Shown here piece after piece: positions 61,520 through 64,000 of a stretch of DNA of 64,000 nt; positions within the stretch are counted from its first letter, which is position 1; the number at the start of each line of letters is the position of its first letter. Position numbers and translations under genes: made by a program. The stretch lies in contig NZ_BMXQ01000003.1 of the NCBI RefSeq assembly GCF_014651835.1, forward strand, positions 62,001 to 126,000, given 5' to 3'. The DNA comes from Pigmentiphaga litoralis. Lineage in GTDB: Bacteria > Pseudomonadota > Gammaproteobacteria > Burkholderiales > Burkholderiaceae_B. The notes under the pieces were generated by a model. The model was not told the origin of the DNA and made no database searches. It was given only the letters and a program-made list of their open reading frames with translations.

Positions 61520-62128
61520 TCAGTGCGAGCCCAGCGGCGGCACATGCCCGGCCAGCGGGGGCGTACGGCAGACGGCGACCGGGACACGCCAGCGCGCGCG
61601 GCGCCGCAGCGCGGCCAGCAGCTTCAGGCCCTGAGGCCAGTCGCCATACCCCGATGCAACGTTGATGTGGCCAGCGTCTTCCAGCACTTCAAGGCGGCTG
61701 CCCCACGCATCGGCAAAACGGCGGGCACGATCCAGCGAGCAATAGGGATCATTGGTGCTTGCCACGACCACGCTCGGGTAGGGCAGGGTATGCAGGGGCA
61801 CCGGACGAAAACTGTGCAGGGTAGCGGGCGCCCCGGGCCGTTCCACATCGGCCGGCGCGACCAGCAATGCGCCGGCAACCTTGTCGCGAATGCCTAGTGG
61901 CAGATGCGCCACCGTCACGCAGCCCAGGCTGTGGGCAATCAGCAGCGGCGGGCGATTCGAGGCCTCGATCGCGGCCGACAGTTCAGCAACCCAGTCCGCC
62001 ACGCGCGGCGTTTCCCAGTCGGCCTGCGCCACGCGGCTGGCGCGTGGCAGGCTGGCTTCCCAGACGCTTTGCCAGTGCTCGGGGCCGGAATTGCGCCAGC
62101 CAGGGACGATGAGGGGTTGTAGACGCAT
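61520..62128 (-). CDS. RBBP9/YdeN family alpha/beta serine hydrolase
   Basis: 202 residues from ATG 62128 (in-frame ATGs at 62140 and 62143 are possible). IVPGWRNSGPEHWQSVWE at the start, nucleophile Ser in LLIAHSLGCVTVAHL, Asp in STNDPYCSLDRA and His in EDAGHINVASGYGDWPQG, which are the RBBP9/YdeN signatures. Small serine hydrolase, substrate unknown. Divergent from the peroxiredoxin gene; the 241-base gap includes a GCCGCCA/TGGCGGC hairpin (62222-62243). Confidence 0.87.
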   Translation of the reverse strand: MRLQPLIVPGWRNSGPEHWQSVWEASLPRASRVAQADWETPRVADWVAELSAAIEASNRPPLLIAHSLGCVTVAHLPLGIRDKVAGALLVAPADVERPGAPATLHSFRPVPLHTLPYPSVVVASTNDPYCSLDRARRFADAWGSRLEVLEDAGHINVASGYGDWPQGLKLLAALRRRARWRVPVAVCRTPPLAGHVPPLGSH

Positions 62129-62369
62129 GGGGTGCATCATCCTCGTTGTCTTCATTACTTGGAACGAAGATTTACTCTTTTGTTTATTACTACAAGTTCT
62201 GTAGGCCGCTACCCCTTGCAAGCCGCCAAAACGCGCTGGCGGCCCTTTGCCTGGCATATCGATATGTGCAAGTATTGGTTCGCCGGCGCGCGTCCAGCCT
62301 CCAGAATTGCTTGCTGCGATCGCCCCGTTGCGACAGTCTTAACGACAAAACCATTACGTGGAGAACAAC

Positions 62370-63011
62370 ATGTCGACATTACGCCTCGGTGATACCGCCC
62401 CCGACTTCGAGCAGGACTCGTCCAAGGGCCGCATCACATTCCATGAGTATCTCGGCGACAGCTGGGGTGTGCTTTTTTCGCACCCCGCGGACTTCACCCC
62501 CGTGTGCACGACCGAGCTGGGCTACACGTCCAAGCTGGCGCAAGAGTTCGCCAAGCGCAACGTGAAGGTGCTGGCGCTGTCGGTGGACGAAGCCGCGTCG
62601 CACCAGAAGTGGATCGGCGACATCAACGAAACCCAGAACACCACCGTGGACTTTCCGATCCTGGCCGACGCCGATCGCAAGGTGTCCACGCTGTATGACA
62701 TGATCCATCCCAACGCCAGCGCGACCGCCACGGTCCGTTCGGTGTTCGTGATCGACCCGGCCAAGAAGGTCCGCCTGACCATTACCTATCCGGCCAGCAC
62801 CGGCCGCAATTTCGATGAGATCCTGCGCGTCATCGATTCGCTGCAGCTGACCGACCAGTACAGCGTCGCCACGCCGGTGAACTGGAAAGATGGCGAGGAC
62901 GTGATCATCCTGCCGTCGATCCAGGATCCTGAAGTCATCAAGTCGAAGTTCCCGAAGGGTCACACGGTCGTCAAGCCTTACCTGCGCACGACACCACAAC
63001 CCAACAAGTAA
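62370..63011 (+). CDS. 1-Cys peroxiredoxin (Prx6/LsfA type)
   Basis: 213 residues from ATG 62370, GGAG seven bases upstream. Peroxidatic Cys46 in SHPADFTPVCTTELG, with Pro39 and Thr43 completing the active site. No other cysteine exists in the protein, so it is a true 1-Cys peroxiredoxin, which needs an external thiol (glutathione or similar). C-terminal dimerisation part: TPVNWKDGEDVIILP. LsfA-type members in pseudomonads respond to sulfate starvation; the adjacent sulfate operon fits that. Followed by doxX. Confidence 0.95.
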   Translation: MSTLRLGDTAPDFEQDSSKGRITFHEYLGDSWGVLFSHPADFTPVCTTELGYTSKLAQEFAKRNVKVLALSVDEAASHQKWIGDINETQNTTVDFPILADADRKVSTLYDMIHPNASATATVRSVFVIDPAKKVRLTITYPASTGRNFDEILRVIDSLQLTDQYSVATPVNWKDGEDVIILPSIQDPEVIKSKFPKGHTVVKPYLRTTPQPNK

Positions 63012-63135
63012 TCGGTCGAATCCTGTTCCATGGCAGAGCGCCTCTCGACGGCTGGGCATTGTCCTGATAGGGTCACGGTCTTGTGCTTTGACCTCTCGCT
63101 TCACCACCCAATCTTCGATCAATAGGGATCTGCTG

Positions 63136-63540
63136 ATGAACAACAACGACGACCTCGGCAAACTGATTTTGCGCCTGACGCTGGGCATCCTGATTCTGCT
63201 GCACGGCATCAACAAGGTATTCAACGGCGTCGGTGGCGCCGAGGGCATGCTTGCGTCGCACGGGCTGCCGGCTTTCGTGGCCTACGGTGCGTACGTGGGC
63301 GAAGTGCTGGCACCGATCCTTCTGATTTTGGGCATCTATGCCCGTGTTGGCGGCGTGCTGGTGGTCATCAACATGCTGTTCGCGATCTTTCTGGCGCATA
63401 GCGGCCAGCTGGGCACCATCACCAAGACAGGCGGCTGGGCGCTGGAACTCCAGGCCTTCTTCCTGTTCACGGGTCTGGCCATCGCCTTCCTGGGCGCAGG
63501 CCGCTACAGCATCGGTGGCAAGACGGGCAAGCTGAACTGA
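63136..63540 (+). CDS. DoxX family membrane protein
   Basis: 134 residues, four membrane helices: LGKLILRLTLGILILLHGIN, VAYGAYVGEVLAPILLILGI, VGGVLVVINMLFAIFLAH and LELQAFFLFTGLAIAFLGAG. The N-terminal LRLTLGILILLHGINKVF is the DoxX signature. Family members are linked to redox stress and respiratory complexes; the mycobacterial homologue works with superoxide dismutase. ATG 63136 with AGGGA nine bases upstream. Probably co-transcribed with the peroxiredoxin. Confidence 0.9.
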   Translation: MNNNDDLGKLILRLTLGILILLHGINKVFNGVGGAEGMLASHGLPAFVAYGAYVGEVLAPILLILGIYARVGGVLVVINMLFAIFLAHSGQLGTITKTGGWALELQAFFLFTGLAIAFLGAGRYSIGGKTGKLN

Positions 63541-63576
63541 AGCAGGGTGGGCGGCCAGCGCCGCCTGCGTGAGTCG

Positions 63577-63608
63577 AAAGCCGGCGTTCGAAAGAACGCC
63601 GGCTTTTT
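63577..63608 (+). terminator. Rho-independent terminator after doxX
   Basis: 13-bp perfect stem AAAGCCGGCGTTC / GAACGCCGGCTTT with a GAAA tetraloop, followed by TTATTTT. 36 bases after the doxX stop. Confidence 0.95.
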
Positions 63609-64000
63609 ATTTTCCTTTCATTGCCCTTTATTGCTCGCTACACGGCGTCGGGCGCCTGGCGCACGCCGGGGCACCGGGCAAGACCGCGGCGCGCACCAGG
63701 GCGGGCTTGGCCGGCTACCAGCTTGCGGTCTTCTTCCAGAGGTGGTGCCTTGTGCGCAGGTGATGTCCAGCGACCGTCTGCCCATGGCCTTATGTGCTCA
63801 GCGCATAAAGACAGGAATGTTCTAACGCACTCCTTCCATATGGTTTTAAGGAATAAACAATAAGCAAAGAGTTCGTTCCCTTGCTGCGCCGCGTCACCGA
63901 TGATGTCGGCTCGACAATAAAAGCGGCGGAAGCGGCCGTCACGTGTCGCCCGGGGTGGCTGGCCAGGACCTTCGTGACCTTTCCCTTCTGGCGCGCGAGT
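63609..64000. other. Terminal region without a defensible gene
   Basis: About 390 bases to the window edge. An AT-rich, promoter-like stretch lies at about 63790-63870, with CATATG next to GTTTTAAGGAATAAAC. A plus-strand frame stays open from about 63863 to the edge and a minus-strand frame from the edge down to about 63640; either could belong to a gene outside the window, but neither has a recognisable start or homology I can name. Confidence 0.4.

Overview
The window is about 64 kb of GC-rich, gene-dense chromosome from a betaproteobacterium of the order Burkholderiales, most likely family Alcaligenaceae (Bordetella/Achromobacter relatives). Evidence: the gene order ompA-ubiG-gph, then gyrA-serC-pheA-tyrA-aroA-cmk-rpsA-ihfB, then lapA-lapB-rfaE1-hldD-comEA-cysM, as I recall it from that group; a tmRNA whose tag reads ANDERFALAA; a Bug-type solute receptor; and GyrA with Gln at position 83. 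No phage, insertion sequence, integron or CRISPR array was found.

Left third (1-25.6 kb, accessory). A six-gene minus-strand operon (1-6350) carries an RsbR-RsbS-RsbT stressosome core. It is followed by an ATPase-phosphatase fusion and two hybrid histidine kinases, so the output looks like phosphorelay and not a sigma-B switch. Next is a tight minus-strand operon of an acyl-CoA dehydrogenase homologue, a PIG-L deacetylase, a NodS-like methyltransferase and a family 2 glycosyltransferase, probably modifying a small glycan or lipid. After a CsbD gene come an MHYT-GGDEF-EAL protein, folE2 with a Zur-box-like operator on its promoter, DUF4105 and TraB/GumN proteins. A carboxylic-acid catabolic cluster follows (LysR, enolase-superfamily enzyme, Bug receptor, FMN hydroxy-acid oxidase), with a perfect 24-bp palindrome before the receptor gene. 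Then comes a tandem pair of 250-residue FeeM-like N-acyl amino acid synthase homologues (about 82% identical), and after them a membrane PAS-GGDEF-EVL protein.

Middle (25.6-50 kb, core). ssrA (tmRNA), gph, ubiG, ompA and an amidohydrolase lie on the minus strand. On the plus strand gyrA leads into serine and aromatic amino acid synthesis (serC, pheA, tyrA, aroA), then cmk, rpsA and ihfB. A LysR-regulated block (SDR, F420-reductase-like protein, alpha/beta hydrolase) interrupts the core. It resumes with lapA-lapB (LPS control), rfaE1-hldD (heptose supply for LPS), comEA and cysM. Short tandem repeats sit before aroA (13 bp) and across the end of cmk (22 bp).

Right end (50-64 kb). A lytic transglycosylase (mltB), a histone-deacetylase-family amidohydrolase, etfB-etfA with an acyl-CoA dehydrogenase that would use them as electron acceptor, an ArsC-family protein, a Tat-type PhoD phosphatase, a sulfate ABC operon (sbp-cysT-cysW) with no cysA beside it, a small serine hydrolase, a 1-Cys peroxiredoxin and a DoxX membrane protein. 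The last 400 bases hold an AT-rich promoter-like stretch but no gene I can defend.

The best candidates for undescribed biology are the stressosome-phosphorelay operon, the four-gene acyl-CoA dehydrogenase/PIG-L/methyltransferase/glycosyltransferase operon, and the duplicated FeeM-like synthases beside a c-di-GMP enzyme.
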